Shown here: piece after piece, positions 7,467 to 15,431 of the stretch
How positions within the stretch are numbered: the first letter of the stretch is position 1
How the letters are laid out: each line of letters opens with the position of its first letter
NCBI GenBank assembly: GCA_049670505.1
Contig: JBATTK010000170.1
Span: forward strand, 1 to 43,397
DNA from: JBATTK01 sp049670505
Lineage (GTDB): Bacteria > Bacteroidota > Bacteroidia > Flavobacteriales > Flavobacteriaceae
Direction of reading: 5' to 3'
DNA length: 43,397 nucleotides
The notes under the pieces: generated by a model
Databases searched by the model: none
The model's input: only the letters and a program-made list of their open reading frames with translations
What the model was told of the DNA's origin: nothing
Program-made: the position numbers and the translations under genes

Positions 7467-8318
7467 CTACCTTTTGAATATCGGGGTACGTTTGGCCAGG
7501 AACCCAAGGGTTATCTTGTACGCGTCCTGGGTCTGCCAAAAGGAGGCATGGTCCTTGCTAAAAACGTTATCGCCCTTATCCGTATATACGTTCATAGTAA
7601 TGGTTGTTGCATAATTCTGTGTGGTGGTACCAAAGGTAGAGGTGTTACTGCTGCGTTTGTTACTGTTCCAGATGTCACCCACAATATTCCCCTTTCGATC
7701 CACATACGCCTTTTTATAGTCGTTCTTGGATTTGGTAGAAGTGCTGCTGTAATCCGTTATGGACGACCTTGCGATGGAAACCAAGCCCTGGATAACATAT
7801 TCAACATCCAATATATTGCATATTTCCCCCATAGTAAACCCTTGTATGTTATTGTTGTTGACCCCTGCTTTTGCCAATAGCGCATTCGTGGTAGTCGGGT
7901 CCTGGAACTTAAGGGTTACGGCCTTCTTTCTAAAAATGGTATAGGTTTCCTGCTGAATTTTCTGGGTCATGGTAGCATTGCTGGTTTCTTGGTCCTTAAT
8001 GTACCCAAAGGGCAAAACAGCTACTTTGTTGTGATGATCCCCTATTTTTATTTGTGGGTTGCCCTCCTTTTTGTTGAAAAACTCGATCCTCCCCGAACCG
8101 AAGGTAATCTTCACAATATCGGCCTTGTTGACCGTGTATTCCACCGTTTCGTTTTGGTAAACAAATTGAAGATCAGTCGTGTTAATTTTAAGGACCTTGC
8201 CCTGCATTTCCTCTCCGTTGGTCTTAAGAATAACATCATTTTGCGCCTTGATGGGTACTGTCCAAAGAAAACCTAGAATCAGCAACAAAAATGCATAATA
8301 CTGTTTTTGCTTCACCAT
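7467..8318 (-). CDS. Secreted protein with CsgG/LpoB-like region
   Basis: ATG at 8318 opens a signal peptide (AFLLLILGFLWTVPIKAQ). Residues ~30-75 form a small beta domain common in Bacteroidetes secreted proteins (DVILKTNGEEMQGKVLKINT, then ADIVKITFGSG). From ~95, KVAVLPFGYIKD, TMTQKIQQETYTIF, GEICNILDVEYVIQGLVSI follow the CsgG/LpoB/TolB-N pattern (V-A-V-L-P-F, then a search for the named factor), followed by a Ser/Thr/Asn-rich tail with predicted strands. Probably periplasmic and envelope associated. The downstream gene is a DUF4421 outer-membrane protein, the upstream one a surface lipoprotein. The fold call is by motif only. Confidence 0.6.
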   Translation of the reverse strand: MVKQKQYYAFLLLILGFLWTVPIKAQNDVILKTNGEEMQGKVLKINTTDLQFVYQNETVEYTVNKADIVKITFGSGRIEFFNKKEGNPQIKIGDHHNKVAVLPFGYIKDQETSNATMTQKIQQETYTIFRKKAVTLKFQDPTTTNALLAKAGVNNNNIQGFTMGEICNILDVEYVIQGLVSIARSSITDYSSTSTKSKNDYKKAYVDRKGNIVGDIWNSNKRSSNTSTFGTTTQNYATTITMNVYTDKGDNVFSKDHASFWQTQDAYKITLGFLAKRTPIFKR

Positions 8319-8364
8319 ACCATTGTTTTTATGGGTTTTATTGAATTATCCATTCGTAATGGGC

Positions 8365-9105
8365 TTAGGGCACTGTGAAAGTAACCGCATCCGCGGATAT
8401 GACATTTAGGTTTGGAAATATCCTCCTGCCCACATCAGGATCCTCGTAATCGTTGCTATAAAAAGAGTCCCCGTATACCTTTACCGAAACATTGGCGCCT
8501 GACTGAAACCCAAGTGACGTGAGCTCTGTGGCTGATATGGTGAATTGATTGGGGTCGCTCCTCGCCTCAAGGACCTCGCTAAAGGATGTGAACACCGTGT
8601 TGCTCACAGATGTGTCGGTATGATAGAACGCTCGGATGTATACCGGATTGCTGCCGTTGGAAGCAGGGGAAGTGGAAAGCTCAAAGGTAACATCATCCCC
8701 GGATATACTTACCGAAAGGCCGGTGATTTCAGTAGTGGAAACCTGTCCCAATGAGGGGGATTCCGAAATATTCGTATCCGTTGGATCGTCATGTTCAAAA
8801 TCGAATATCCTGAATGTCCCGTAACCTGTTTTGGAATAGGATATCGTATAGGTTCCAAATCCAACATCGTTTATCGTAAAAACGCCCTGATTATCGGTAG
8901 TGGCAGATTTCAACGGGTCCGTATTTTCAACGGTCACAGTCATACCGGCATTGTCCACTTGGGCAGTTCCGCCATCATACAAGGTCACAGATCCCCGGAT
9001 ATTGGATGAGGTTATCGGGTCCGGGGTGGGGCTATTTTCACTGCTGCTACAGGATAGCATACTTAAGAGCACCAAAAGCCCTGCAAGGGATGTTGCTTTT
9101 TTCAT
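8365..9105 (-). CDS. Lipoprotein with carboxypeptidase-regulatory-like domain
   Basis: MKKATSLAGLLVLLSMLSCS has a clear lipobox (LSMLSC), so it is lipidated after export. A Ser/Pro linker is followed by IRGSVTLYDGG...VTVENTDPLKSATTDNQGVF and VGFGTYTISYSKTGYGTF, the classical carboxypeptidase-regulatory-like Ig fold (transthyretin-like). The last ~110 residues are beta-rich (TTEITGLSVSISGDDVTFEL) without a named domain. Asp/Glu directly after SSS(E) is weak for Bacteroidetes surface export. It is the first gene of the three-gene minus-strand group down to 6392; upstream lies a ~400-bp space with a cyclase pseudogene. Confidence 0.75.
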   Translation of the reverse strand: MKKATSLAGLLVLLSMLSCSSSENSPTPDPITSSNIRGSVTLYDGGTAQVDNAGMTVTVENTDPLKSATTDNQGVFTINDVGFGTYTISYSKTGYGTFRIFDFEHDDPTDTNISESPSLGQVSTTEITGLSVSISGDDVTFELSTSPASNGSNPVYIRAFYHTDTSVSNTVFTSFSEVLEARSDPNQFTISATELTSLGFQSGANVSVKVYGDSFYSNDYEDPDVGRRIFPNLNVISADAVTFTVP

Positions 9106-9198
9106 AGCATTGTTATTTTTAACTATTAATTTTAATAGGAAAATACGGTATTTTATCTAAAAAACAAAAAATAATTTAACAATCATAAATATTGGAAA

Positions 9199-9402
9199 TT
9201 AATTGGTCAGTGAATGTGCCGCTGCCTCCGCGGGTTCCTTGTTATCGGCAAATTTTGAGAAGTCCCGAATGTCAAGAAACAGAACCGTAACTTCCAAACT
9301 CTTTCCTTAAAAGTCGTTTTCCCGGGCAATTAGTTCATGTGCTACTTCTTGCGATACCTGCTGACCAAATAGGGTTTTTGTTTTGGGAATGAAGAAAGAT
9401 TC
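9199..9402 (-). pseudogene. Class III adenylate/guanylate cyclase domain, fragment
   Basis: A continuous minus-strand frame, apart from one internal TAA, encodes LFGQQVSQEVAHELIAREND-(F)-stop-GKSLEVTVLFLDIRDFSKFA and ends after PAEAAAHSLTN. This is the start of a class III nucleotidyl cyclase catalytic domain: the FGxxVSxEV linker and the strand with the first metal-binding Asp (LFLDIRDF). The rest of the domain, including the second Asp and transition-state residues, is absent, and the in-frame stop splits what remains. A dead remnant in the gap between a lipoprotein gene and motif copy 7. Confidence 0.75.
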
Positions 9403-9484
9403 TTACTGGTTTATAAATCGGTTGTTTAACATAACGACCATATGCCTCCCAAATGGCCTTTGATTTAATTCTAGTCATTTTATA

Positions 9485-9504
9485 ATCCTTTTATTAAACT
9501 TTTA
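9485..9504 (-). repeat. Boundary motif copy 7 (A type, GG variant)
   Basis: Minus strand reads AAAGTTTAATAAAAGGAT, 10 bp after the stop of the 300-aa lipoprotein. Same T-run displacement as copies 3 and 5, which also mark gene ends. Confidence 0.55.
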
Positions 9505-9514
9505 TTTTCAACCT

Positions 9515-10417
9515 TTATTCCCAAATCAAATTATTAGAATAAAGAGAATCCAGTAACAATTTGGGAATGCCCATTTCTTTTCTCATTCTAATATTGACAT
9601 CCTCTTGATAAGTGGAATCTTTAAGATAAAAAGCAATTAAATAATCGACATAAATATTATTGCCGCGTACTGAATCATTTTCTTCTTCAATTGTTCCAAT
9701 AAGAGTTGAATCACCCAGTAATGCTGCCGTATTTATTCTAGCAATCTTATAATAATTAAAAATCCTGTGACTTTCTGGAATTTGGCTCAAAGCATTAAAG
9801 GCATATTCATAATCGTTGTTATCTAAGGCAGACTGAAATTCTCCAAAGGCACGATTGGCCTGATGCCTTTTCGGAGATGTCGCCGTATGTTTCAAATTCA
9901 GCAAGACCATCTCCCTCATTTTATTACTGTACCACTGATCATCCTTGAAAACATAAACATCGGTTAGATAAGGGGTGTCGTCATCAATTTCTATTCGATA
10001 TTTTATGAAGTAGTAATAACTTTCCTCGATCAACAAATATGTCGCTTCTGCATAATTACTGACAATGTTGGTTTTAATATGTTTTAGAACAGCCCCTGAA
10101 TGCTTAACCTTATTGATTAGGTTTAAGTTAAAATTGAGAATGTAACTTTTTATAGAAGTTTCATAAATGTGATTGAACACACCATGTCCTGTGTTTCCCA
10201 ATTTTCCAATTCTACGTTTAAACGAATCATGGCTCCAAGCTTTTTTAACAAAATCAAACTCAAAATGACTTAAAGATTTGTTGAGTTCTCCAACAAATTG
10301 ATGAATTTTTTCGATTTGTTCAGGAAAAAGAGACTGTCTTGTATTAGGATCTTTACAAGATGAAACAGCGAAAGCAAAAGCTGCTGCGAATAACACTGAT
10401 TTTAATATATCTTGCAT
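9515..10417 (-). CDS. Lipoprotein, 300 aa, unknown function
   Basis: MQDILKSVLFAAAFAFAVSS followed by Cys gives a lipobox (AVSSC). The mature part is helical with an aspartate- and tyrosine-rich central strand region (EATYLLIEESYYYFIKYRIE, TPYLTDVYVFKDDQWYSNKM), then TPR-like helices (AFGEFQSALDNNDYEYAFNA, AARINTAALLGD-type). No family recognised. It is framed by motif copy 8 (B type), 10 bp before its ATG, and copy 7 (A type), 10 bp after its stop, so it forms a single-gene unit. Probably attached to the inner face of the outer membrane or to the periplasmic face of the inner membrane. Confidence 0.65.
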   Translation of the reverse strand: MQDILKSVLFAAAFAFAVSSCKDPNTRQSLFPEQIEKIHQFVGELNKSLSHFEFDFVKKAWSHDSFKRRIGKLGNTGHGVFNHIYETSIKSYILNFNLNLINKVKHSGAVLKHIKTNIVSNYAEATYLLIEESYYYFIKYRIEIDDDTPYLTDVYVFKDDQWYSNKMREMVLLNLKHTATSPKRHQANRAFGEFQSALDNNDYEYAFNALSQIPESHRIFNYYKIARINTAALLGDSTLIGTIEEENDSVRGNNIYVDYLIAFYLKDSTYQEDVNIRMRKEMGIPKLLLDSLYSNNLIWE

Positions 10418-10427
10418 GTTTTTTCAG

Positions 10428-10447
10428 ATCGTTTATTTGAACTTTTA
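10428..10447 (-). repeat. Boundary motif copy 8 (B type)
   Basis: Minus strand reads AAAGTTCAAATAAACGAT, 10 bp upstream of the ATG at 10417 and 33 bp after the stop of the 281-aa gene. The upstream spacer contains TAACT/AGTTA, a short inverted repeat. Confidence 0.65.
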
Positions 10448-10480
10448 CTTATCTGATTGTAACTAATCCACCTTAAAAAG

Positions 10481-11326
10481 TTATTGAGCGGATGTAGTCT
10501 CATTACTTAAATATCCTATAAACCCAATCGCAAGTGGGGTACATCTATAGCCGGAATATTCTCCCGTATCACTAGCTCTACCTTCGGAAGGATTATAAAT
10601 TAACCCCATAACTCTAAGGTCATTTAAAATGTAATTAAATTCATTTTCACCTAATATCTTGCACTGGCTATTTCTCGTTCTTCTAATCCGATTATATCCA
10701 TTCTGTTTATCAAGGATGTCACCTTTCAACCGTTCCATTCCTTTTGTCATTATATCAGTTTGTTTCTTTGAAGCTCTACTGTCCGATTTTACTTTCAATA
10801 GCATTATGTCAGTATCATCTTTCTCCTTATAAATTTTACTCAAGGCGTCCTGAATCTTAATAAACTCATCCTCGGTACTCACGTACGTAGTCAAAATATC
10901 AATATGTAAATCTTGAAGCTTATCTACTAATTCGACAAATCTTAAAATATAGTTATATGATATTGGTGATACTATTTGCCCCATTACTAAAAGCTTGAAC
11001 CTTTCTAACTTATTTTCGGATGAAGTTCTACTTATTTTCATTAATATTTCTTCGAAAAAATCTCCAAAGTCATGACTATTAACGTTTTCCCAATCGAATG
11101 AAACATTCTTGGATTCCATATATTTCCCAAGCTCCATAACAAAGTTTTCAACTCGATTTATTTTCAGCTTACTTCTAAGAGCTGCTATTTGTCCAAAGAA
11201 CACCCCTGCTCCGGCAGTATATGGGTCTGAACCAGAAGCTACAGCAGTCATTGCACCAATAAAAATCTGAGAAAGAGTACTAATAACTTCGGTAGCAATT
11301 TCCTTTGAATCATCCTTCATTTTCAT
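10481..11326 (-). CDS. Hypothetical protein, 281 aa
   Basis: Not recognised. Residues 15-50 are Ala/Gly-rich and hydrophobic (IFIGAMTAVASGSDPYTAGA, GVFFGQIAAL), possibly membrane-associated though weak for a TM helix. A long helical part follows (RVENFVMELGKYMESKNVSF, GDFFEEILMKISRTSSENKL), and the end (NEFNYILNDLRVMGLIYNPS, GYRCTPLAIGFIGYL) looks like a winged-helix type fold. The ATG is fused to motif copy 9 (GGATG). It lies between the recombinase/PIN operon and the lipoprotein unit, all in the same direction. The general layout resembles small defence or abortive-infection proteins, but no motif proves it. Confidence 0.55.
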   Translation of the reverse strand: MKMKDDSKEIATEVISTLSQIFIGAMTAVASGSDPYTAGAGVFFGQIAALRSKLKINRVENFVMELGKYMESKNVSFDWENVNSHDFGDFFEEILMKISRTSSENKLERFKLLVMGQIVSPISYNYILRFVELVDKLQDLHIDILTTYVSTEDEFIKIQDALSKIYKEKDDTDIMLLKVKSDSRASKKQTDIMTKGMERLKGDILDKQNGYNRIRRTRNSQCKILGENEFNYILNDLRVMGLIYNPSEGRASDTGEYSGYRCTPLAIGFIGYLSNETTSAQ

Positions 11327-11344
11327 CCTTTATTTAGACTTTAT
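11325..11344 (-). repeat. Boundary motif copy 9 (B type, GG variant)
   Basis: Minus strand reads AAAGTCTAAATAAAGGATG; the final ATG is the start codon of the 281-aa gene. The 65 bp between the previous stop and this copy includes the perfect palindrome AACAATTGTT. Confidence 0.6.
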
Positions 11345-11409
11345 GGTAAAATATACACAAATACTATTGAGCCTAGATAAACGTGCTAAACAATTGTTGT
11401 AGTGAGCTT

Positions 11410-12519
11410 TCATCTTATCGGCTTTGAAACAAATCTTAACGAATCATTATCCTTGACAACAAGAAATTCAAATCCATCGTCATTCTTTAATATTCTAAAA
11501 GGGAGCTTGACGTTTTTAAGCGTTGGATTATTGCGATAAGAATACCTTTCTTCTTTTCTTATCCAAGAAGGAATTTCCTGGTCATCAGATAAGTGAGTAA
11601 ACCAAGGCATGGATATTTCTCTGTTTACCAAGATAGCCCCTTGTACATCCTTGATGTCATAAACTTCAATATCAAAGCGAGTGTTCCATCTCAAAGGATC
11701 TATTAAAGGGTGATTATCCCAATTTCTATTTGAAAGACCTATATCTGCAAAGAAAATTGAATTTTCATTCCAATGGATAGTTAAGTTATCAATAGAACCC
11801 ATATTATAAACAATAGATTCTTCATTAAGAAGGTCTCTGAAAAAAATATAATCTTTAGTTTTTCCCACAAAAAGTATTGTATCGTTGGTTCGAAAAGAAC
11901 CATAATCGGACACAAAACTTAGCTCTGCTAACTTTTCACCCTTATAAATACTGTCAGATTTGACAGTTTGTGTATAAGAAATAAAAACGGTCGAAAAGAG
12001 AAATATTGCGAGAACCATATATGCTTTAAAGTAAGCTTTGGCGGCACTTAGATTAAGAAAAATAATTATTACTATCATCCATGTCAGCCATATTATGGAT
12101 AGTAAATACACTAACCAACTCATTTCTCGAATAGGAAGATATGATTGCCTTAAAAAAGCCATGAGCATTATGGGCCACACAAGCAAGTACATAAAGGATA
12201 AGATTCGAAACATACCTGACTTCGCCAGTTTTTTTAAAGACTTCCTGGCCTTAGTTAAATCACTTTTTTTATCCTTATTTTCTGGAAAAACAAAGTCTCT
12301 TATCGATGTAGATACAAAAAATGGAATTGCAATAATTGAAAAAAAGAAAATCAACGACACTATTTCTAAGATTGGAAAAAGCAGTTCTCCTGTGGTCATG
12401 TATTCCATAACTTCAATGTCAAATCGACTATAGTAAGCTGACTTTATAACATACCCGTAAACAATCAGGATTACATAAAATAATGGGAATAATTCCAAAA
12501 TTTTTTTCAGCATCTTCAT
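11410..12519 (-). CDS. Membrane protein with five predicted TM helices, ~369 aa
   Basis: I prefer ATG 12519 because it overlaps the TGA of the upstream gene as ATGA; an in-frame ATG exists at 12534. Hydrophobic segments: LFPLFYVILIVYGYVI, LFPILEIVSLIFFFSIIAI, ILSFMYLLVWPIMLMAFL, LVYLLSIIWLTWMIVIIIFL and AYMVLAIFLFSTVFISY, all in the first half. The second half (~180 residues) is soluble and beta-rich with many Asp/Trp residues (DYGSFRTNDTILFVGKTKDY). No family recognised. Coupling to the PIN/recombinase operon suggests a joint role, for example as a membrane effector, but this is inference from position. Confidence 0.65.
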   Translation of the reverse strand: MKMLKKILELFPLFYVILIVYGYVIKSAYYSRFDIEVMEYMTTGELLFPILEIVSLIFFFSIIAIPFFVSTSIRDFVFPENKDKKSDLTKARKSLKKLAKSGMFRILSFMYLLVWPIMLMAFLRQSYLPIREMSWLVYLLSIIWLTWMIVIIIFLNLSAAKAYFKAYMVLAIFLFSTVFISYTQTVKSDSIYKGEKLAELSFVSDYGSFRTNDTILFVGKTKDYIFFRDLLNEESIVYNMGSIDNLTIHWNENSIFFADIGLSNRNWDNHPLIDPLRWNTRFDIEVYDIKDVQGAILVNREISMPWFTHLSDDQEIPSWIRKEERYSYRNNPTLKNVKLPFRILKNDDGFEFLVVKDNDSLRFVSKPIR

Positions 12520-13025
12520 TTTAAACTTTTCCATATTAGCCTTCCATTACTGTCTCTCTCTCCAACTATCGAATACATACAAAGACATCTTATTTTTTGA
12601 CAATTTTTACACGCAAGTTTCGCCGGATTGAAATCTCCTTCCAATGGAAATTGCCTACCATCCATTTCAATACCATATGTGCATTTGGGGTCCCCTATTA
12701 CTTCTGCAACCCATTCTATTCTATCATTTTCTAGTTTAAGCTTGTCTTGTTTAAGTCTAGCCTCAATAGCCAGCCTATCATACAACAATCCAGATTTACC
12801 CTCAAACCTTGATACAAATTGCGACATCATCCAGTACACTTCTGGGGCCCCTTTTGTGTCAAGAACCATCTTTTGCAATTTGCCCCACAACCAGTCATTA
12901 AGGGTTATCCAAGGCTTATCCTTACTAAAATTTTCATACTCTATACAAATTGTATCTCTTCCTTTCTTGTCATATACCCCAAGTAGTTTACTGGCCTTGC
13001 TGAAAGTAATTTTCTCAATTTTCAT
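12516..13025 (-). CDS. Hypothetical protein with C-terminal CxxC/CxC cluster, 169 aa
   Basis: Not recognised. Residues 1-120 are soluble alpha/beta with a helix-rich middle (WLWGKLQKMVLDTKGAPEVY, LAIEARLKQDKLKLENDRIE). Near the end are five cysteines: one in DPKCTYGIEM, then CKNCQKIRCLC, a plausible Zn-binding cluster. It starts 23 bp after the PIN gene and ends overlapping the membrane-protein gene (ATGA), so it is the third gene of a four-gene operon. A small adaptor or regulatory partner is possible; nothing in the sequence names it. Confidence 0.55.
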   Translation of the reverse strand: MKIEKITFSKASKLLGVYDKKGRDTICIEYENFSKDKPWITLNDWLWGKLQKMVLDTKGAPEVYWMMSQFVSRFEGKSGLLYDRLAIEARLKQDKLKLENDRIEWVAEVIGDPKCTYGIEMDGRQFPLEGDFNPAKLACKNCQKIRCLCMYSIVGERDSNGRLIWKSLK

Positions 13026-13048
13026 TAGTACTTTTTACATAAATTGCC

Positions 13049-14458
13049 TTAATCATTTGTAAAATAATAAAGTTGAAACCAACTGTTAAGTCTTGTAAGT
13101 TTGATTGTTATGTTATCAAATGTCCAAATTCTTCCTGGCCATTCTTTTTCTTTTATTTCGTCAAACTGATAATATGAGTTTCCACTATCGTCGGTCCCAA
13201 GTCGGTCAACCAGGATTTTAATCATTCCTTCAAGTTCGTTTTGCACTGTGTAGTACAATTTAGAAGGATTGTCCTTGGTCAGTATAAAAAGAGTATCGGA
13301 ATCATTTTTTCCTCTGGGAAGCATTATCCGATTAAAAAAATTAAAAATGAATTTTTGTGAATAGTGGACTAAAATATAATCATCACTTTCTTCATAATTC
13401 AACCTTCGAAAACCTTCACCTTTTTTAATTATTTCTATGACATTTTCCAAGTGTTGATCAAAACTAGAATAGTCTAGATTTTTTTTATAGAAATCCACAA
13501 ATTCAGCCGGTTTTAACACATAAGTAGTTATTTCTAGCTCTTTGAAAACTGCTTTGGTTTTTTTGAAATTTCTTTCATCCTGGGTGATGTAAAATTCACA
13601 TCTAGAAGCAAAAGCTGAATGCTGTGCATCTTCAACCGTGTTTTTGAAAGTACTTTTCTTTTTTTCAGTAACTTTAATCTTGTCGGATTTATATCCGTAC
13701 ATATCCAGTTTTAGGTAAGCATCGGTTATTTCGTTAAACCATTCCGGGACATTCTTGTTTTTACTGAAATATTGATTTGAATCAAAATTAGACAACCCAA
13801 ATTTTTCATTTGCTCTATCAATTAGTTCAAAAGGATTTTTACCTTTATTAAAATGGCCGCTATTAATCCCTATTTTTTGTACATCTTCCCGCAGATGCTT
13901 ATAGTCTTCTTTTTCATTTAAGTCTTTATACATTTTTCCGAATGCCTTAAAATACCCATCCATTGTCATTTCATTCTTGAGTCCGGGAAACATTCTGTTC
14001 ATCATTTCCGCACTTTCGGGTTGATTAAAGGCTTCCTTGAATGAATCTTCCAAGGGGAAAGATTTAAGAAGTTTAATATACGGAGCAAAAATTCCCTTAA
14101 GGTTTTCATCTTCTTCAATACTCTTGAATAAGTTATCAATACTAAAATCATCAAACAAAGAAGCACTTTCTATTCTTTCTTCTAGCAGTTCCTTAGGGGA
14201 AGTGTAATCAATGAACATCTTATCCTTATAAGTGAAGGCACAAAGGTCATTGGTAAGATTTGTTATAAATTCCAAATCCTCTTCTATAATTTTTTTCTGA
14301 TTTTCATCTTCCGAATAACTGGTCAAAATGTCACCGATATGGGAGGTAGAATAGAGTAACAATAGATTGTTACTTTTTTCAATAATCTGGCACAATTCTG
14401 GGAAATGGCCATTCTTCATTCCAGACATGACGTTCCAGTCAATATAAACCTTTACCAT
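13049..14458 (-). CDS. PIN-like domain nuclease, 469 aa
   Basis: The N-terminus MVKVYIDWNVMSGMKNG carries the first PIN aspartate (D7) on a beta-strand. The other PIN acidic positions appear at VEDAQHSAFASRCEFYITQD (D277 and D294), with the conserved His and the T-x-D strand end. A ~200-residue helical insertion separates the two halves, and a C-terminal domain of ~150 residues (SDDYILVHYSQKFIFNFFN; TFDNITIKLTRLN) follows. PIN enzymes cut single-stranded or structured RNA with Mg/Mn. Start is 3 bp after the recombinase stop, so the genes are co-transcribed. Large PIN proteins beside recombinases often act in defence or phage-related conflict; here that is only a guess. Length is far above a simple VapC toxin (~130 aa). 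Confidence 0.65.
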   Translation of the reverse strand: MVKVYIDWNVMSGMKNGHFPELCQIIEKSNNLLLLYSTSHIGDILTSYSEDENQKKIIEEDLEFITNLTNDLCAFTYKDKMFIDYTSPKELLEERIESASLFDDFSIDNLFKSIEEDENLKGIFAPYIKLLKSFPLEDSFKEAFNQPESAEMMNRMFPGLKNEMTMDGYFKAFGKMYKDLNEKEDYKHLREDVQKIGINSGHFNKGKNPFELIDRANEKFGLSNFDSNQYFSKNKNVPEWFNEITDAYLKLDMYGYKSDKIKVTEKKKSTFKNTVEDAQHSAFASRCEFYITQDERNFKKTKAVFKELEITTYVLKPAEFVDFYKKNLDYSSFDQHLENVIEIIKKGEGFRRLNYEESDDYILVHYSQKFIFNFFNRIMLPRGKNDSDTLFILTKDNPSKLYYTVQNELEGMIKILVDRLGTDDSGNSYYQFDEIKEKEWPGRIWTFDNITIKLTRLNSWFQLYYFTND

Positions 14459-14461
14459 TGA

Positions 14462-15139
14462 CTACATCTGTTTATTACTTGATTTAAGATGCTTTTCGCA
14501 ATATGCCTTATCCACTCCTTGTTCTTTGTCCCAAAATAAAGTACCACATTCCTTACATTTACGCCTTCCTTGATAAGCCAAATACTTGTATAGAGTCCGC
14601 TTCGAGCCAATATCGATGAGCTTCATAATCTCATCAATGCTCAGTTTATTATCCCGATAATATTTCTCGGCAAGAATAGCCTTGTGCTGTGCTTTTTTAC
14701 TTAATCCTGGTTGTCTACCCAATCGAACACCCCTTCTTCTTGAACTTTCAAGTCCAGCGCGGGTTCTTTCTATAATAATGTCACGTTCCAATTGGGCAAT
14801 TGAGGCAAAAAGATTGAAAACGAACCTGCCATGAGGTGAAGATGTATCAATAAAGTTCTCTTGGATGCTTTTAAAGTGTATACCCCTTTTCTCAAAGTCA
14901 TCGATGAGCTTTACCAAATGTGAGAGGCTTCGAGCAATCCGATCCATCTTCCAGACAACAATTGTGTCACCCTCCCTTAATTTGGAAAGCAATTCGTCTA
15001 GACCCTTACGTTCACTTTTGGCTCCAGACGAAATATCAGCATAAATATTCTTCGGTTTGATGCCTTCCTTCAAAAAAGCATCCACCTGTAAATCATGTTT
15101 TTGGGATTTTGTGCTCACCCTTGCATAACCAAATGTCAA
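14462..15139 (-). CDS. Serine recombinase (resolvase/invertase family)
   Basis: 225 aa. TTG start at 15139 is required, since GYARVSTKSQKHDLQ with the nucleophile Ser9 begins at once and no ATG lies before residue 65. Conserved elements: DISSGAKSERKGLDELL, VVWKMDRIARSL, RFVFNLFASIAQLERDIIIE, a C-terminal helix-turn-helix (LSIDEIMKLIDIGSKRTLYK), and an added Zn-ribbon-like tail (C195, C198, C214, H217). Resolvase-type enzymes recombine short paired sites through a 5' phosphoserine. It heads a four-gene operon with a PIN nuclease. The ~110 bp upstream contain repeated GTTTA/TAAAC elements and motif copy 10, a candidate binding region. Confidence 0.9.
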   Translation of the reverse strand: MTFGYARVSTKSQKHDLQVDAFLKEGIKPKNIYADISSGAKSERKGLDELLSKLREGDTIVVWKMDRIARSLSHLVKLIDDFEKRGIHFKSIQENFIDTSSPHGRFVFNLFASIAQLERDIIIERTRAGLESSRRRGVRLGRQPGLSKKAQHKAILAEKYYRDNKLSIDEIMKLIDIGSKRTLYKYLAYQGRRKCKECGTLFWDKEQGVDKAYCEKHLKSSNKQM

Positions 15140-15169
15140 TCTGTATCATTTAAACGTATGCAAGGTAAA

Positions 15170-15262
15170 CTTTAAAAGTGTACGGTTAAAGTAAACTTAC
15201 TAGGAGTAATGAACACGTTTAACAACAAAAGTTCACAAAAACGGTCGTTTATTTACACTCCG
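15170..15262. promoter_or_regulatory. Candidate recombinase site with inverted elements
   Basis: Upstream of the serine recombinase, AGTGTACGGTTAAAGTAAAC (about 15176-15195) faces GTTTATTTACACT (15248-15260), an imperfect inverted repeat with arms of ~13-20 bp. CACGTTTAACAAC and GGTAAACTTTA lie within and beside it. Resolvase res sites consist of several such inverted subsites beside the recombinase gene. No crossover dinucleotide can be fixed by eye. Confidence 0.35.
15245..15260 (-). repeat. Boundary motif copy 10 (diverged)
   Basis: Minus strand reads GAGTGTAAATAAACGA. It keeps the AAATAAACGA half of the B-type motif but differs at the GTTC part. It lies 106 bp upstream of the recombinase start and also forms one arm of the inverted repeat there. 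Confidence 0.4.
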
Positions 15263-15431
15263 AGAAATCCGTAATCGGTTTACCAAGGGCGAACCTTTTA
15301 AGGGGCTTTCTTTATTTTCTTCTTTTGGCACTTCCAATTGGACGTTATATGGGACTGAAAAAATAATTCAATAAGTTGATAATTTAACCATATTAAACGT
15401 CCTTTAGGCCTCTTAACAAGAAGAACATGCA

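Noticed and set aside
2138..11344. Boundary motifs as canonical integron attC sites
   Set aside because: They lack the RYYYAAC/GTTRRRY box pair and the long imperfect hairpin, and no IntI-type integrase is visible; the tyrosine recombinase here is a phage/ICE type.
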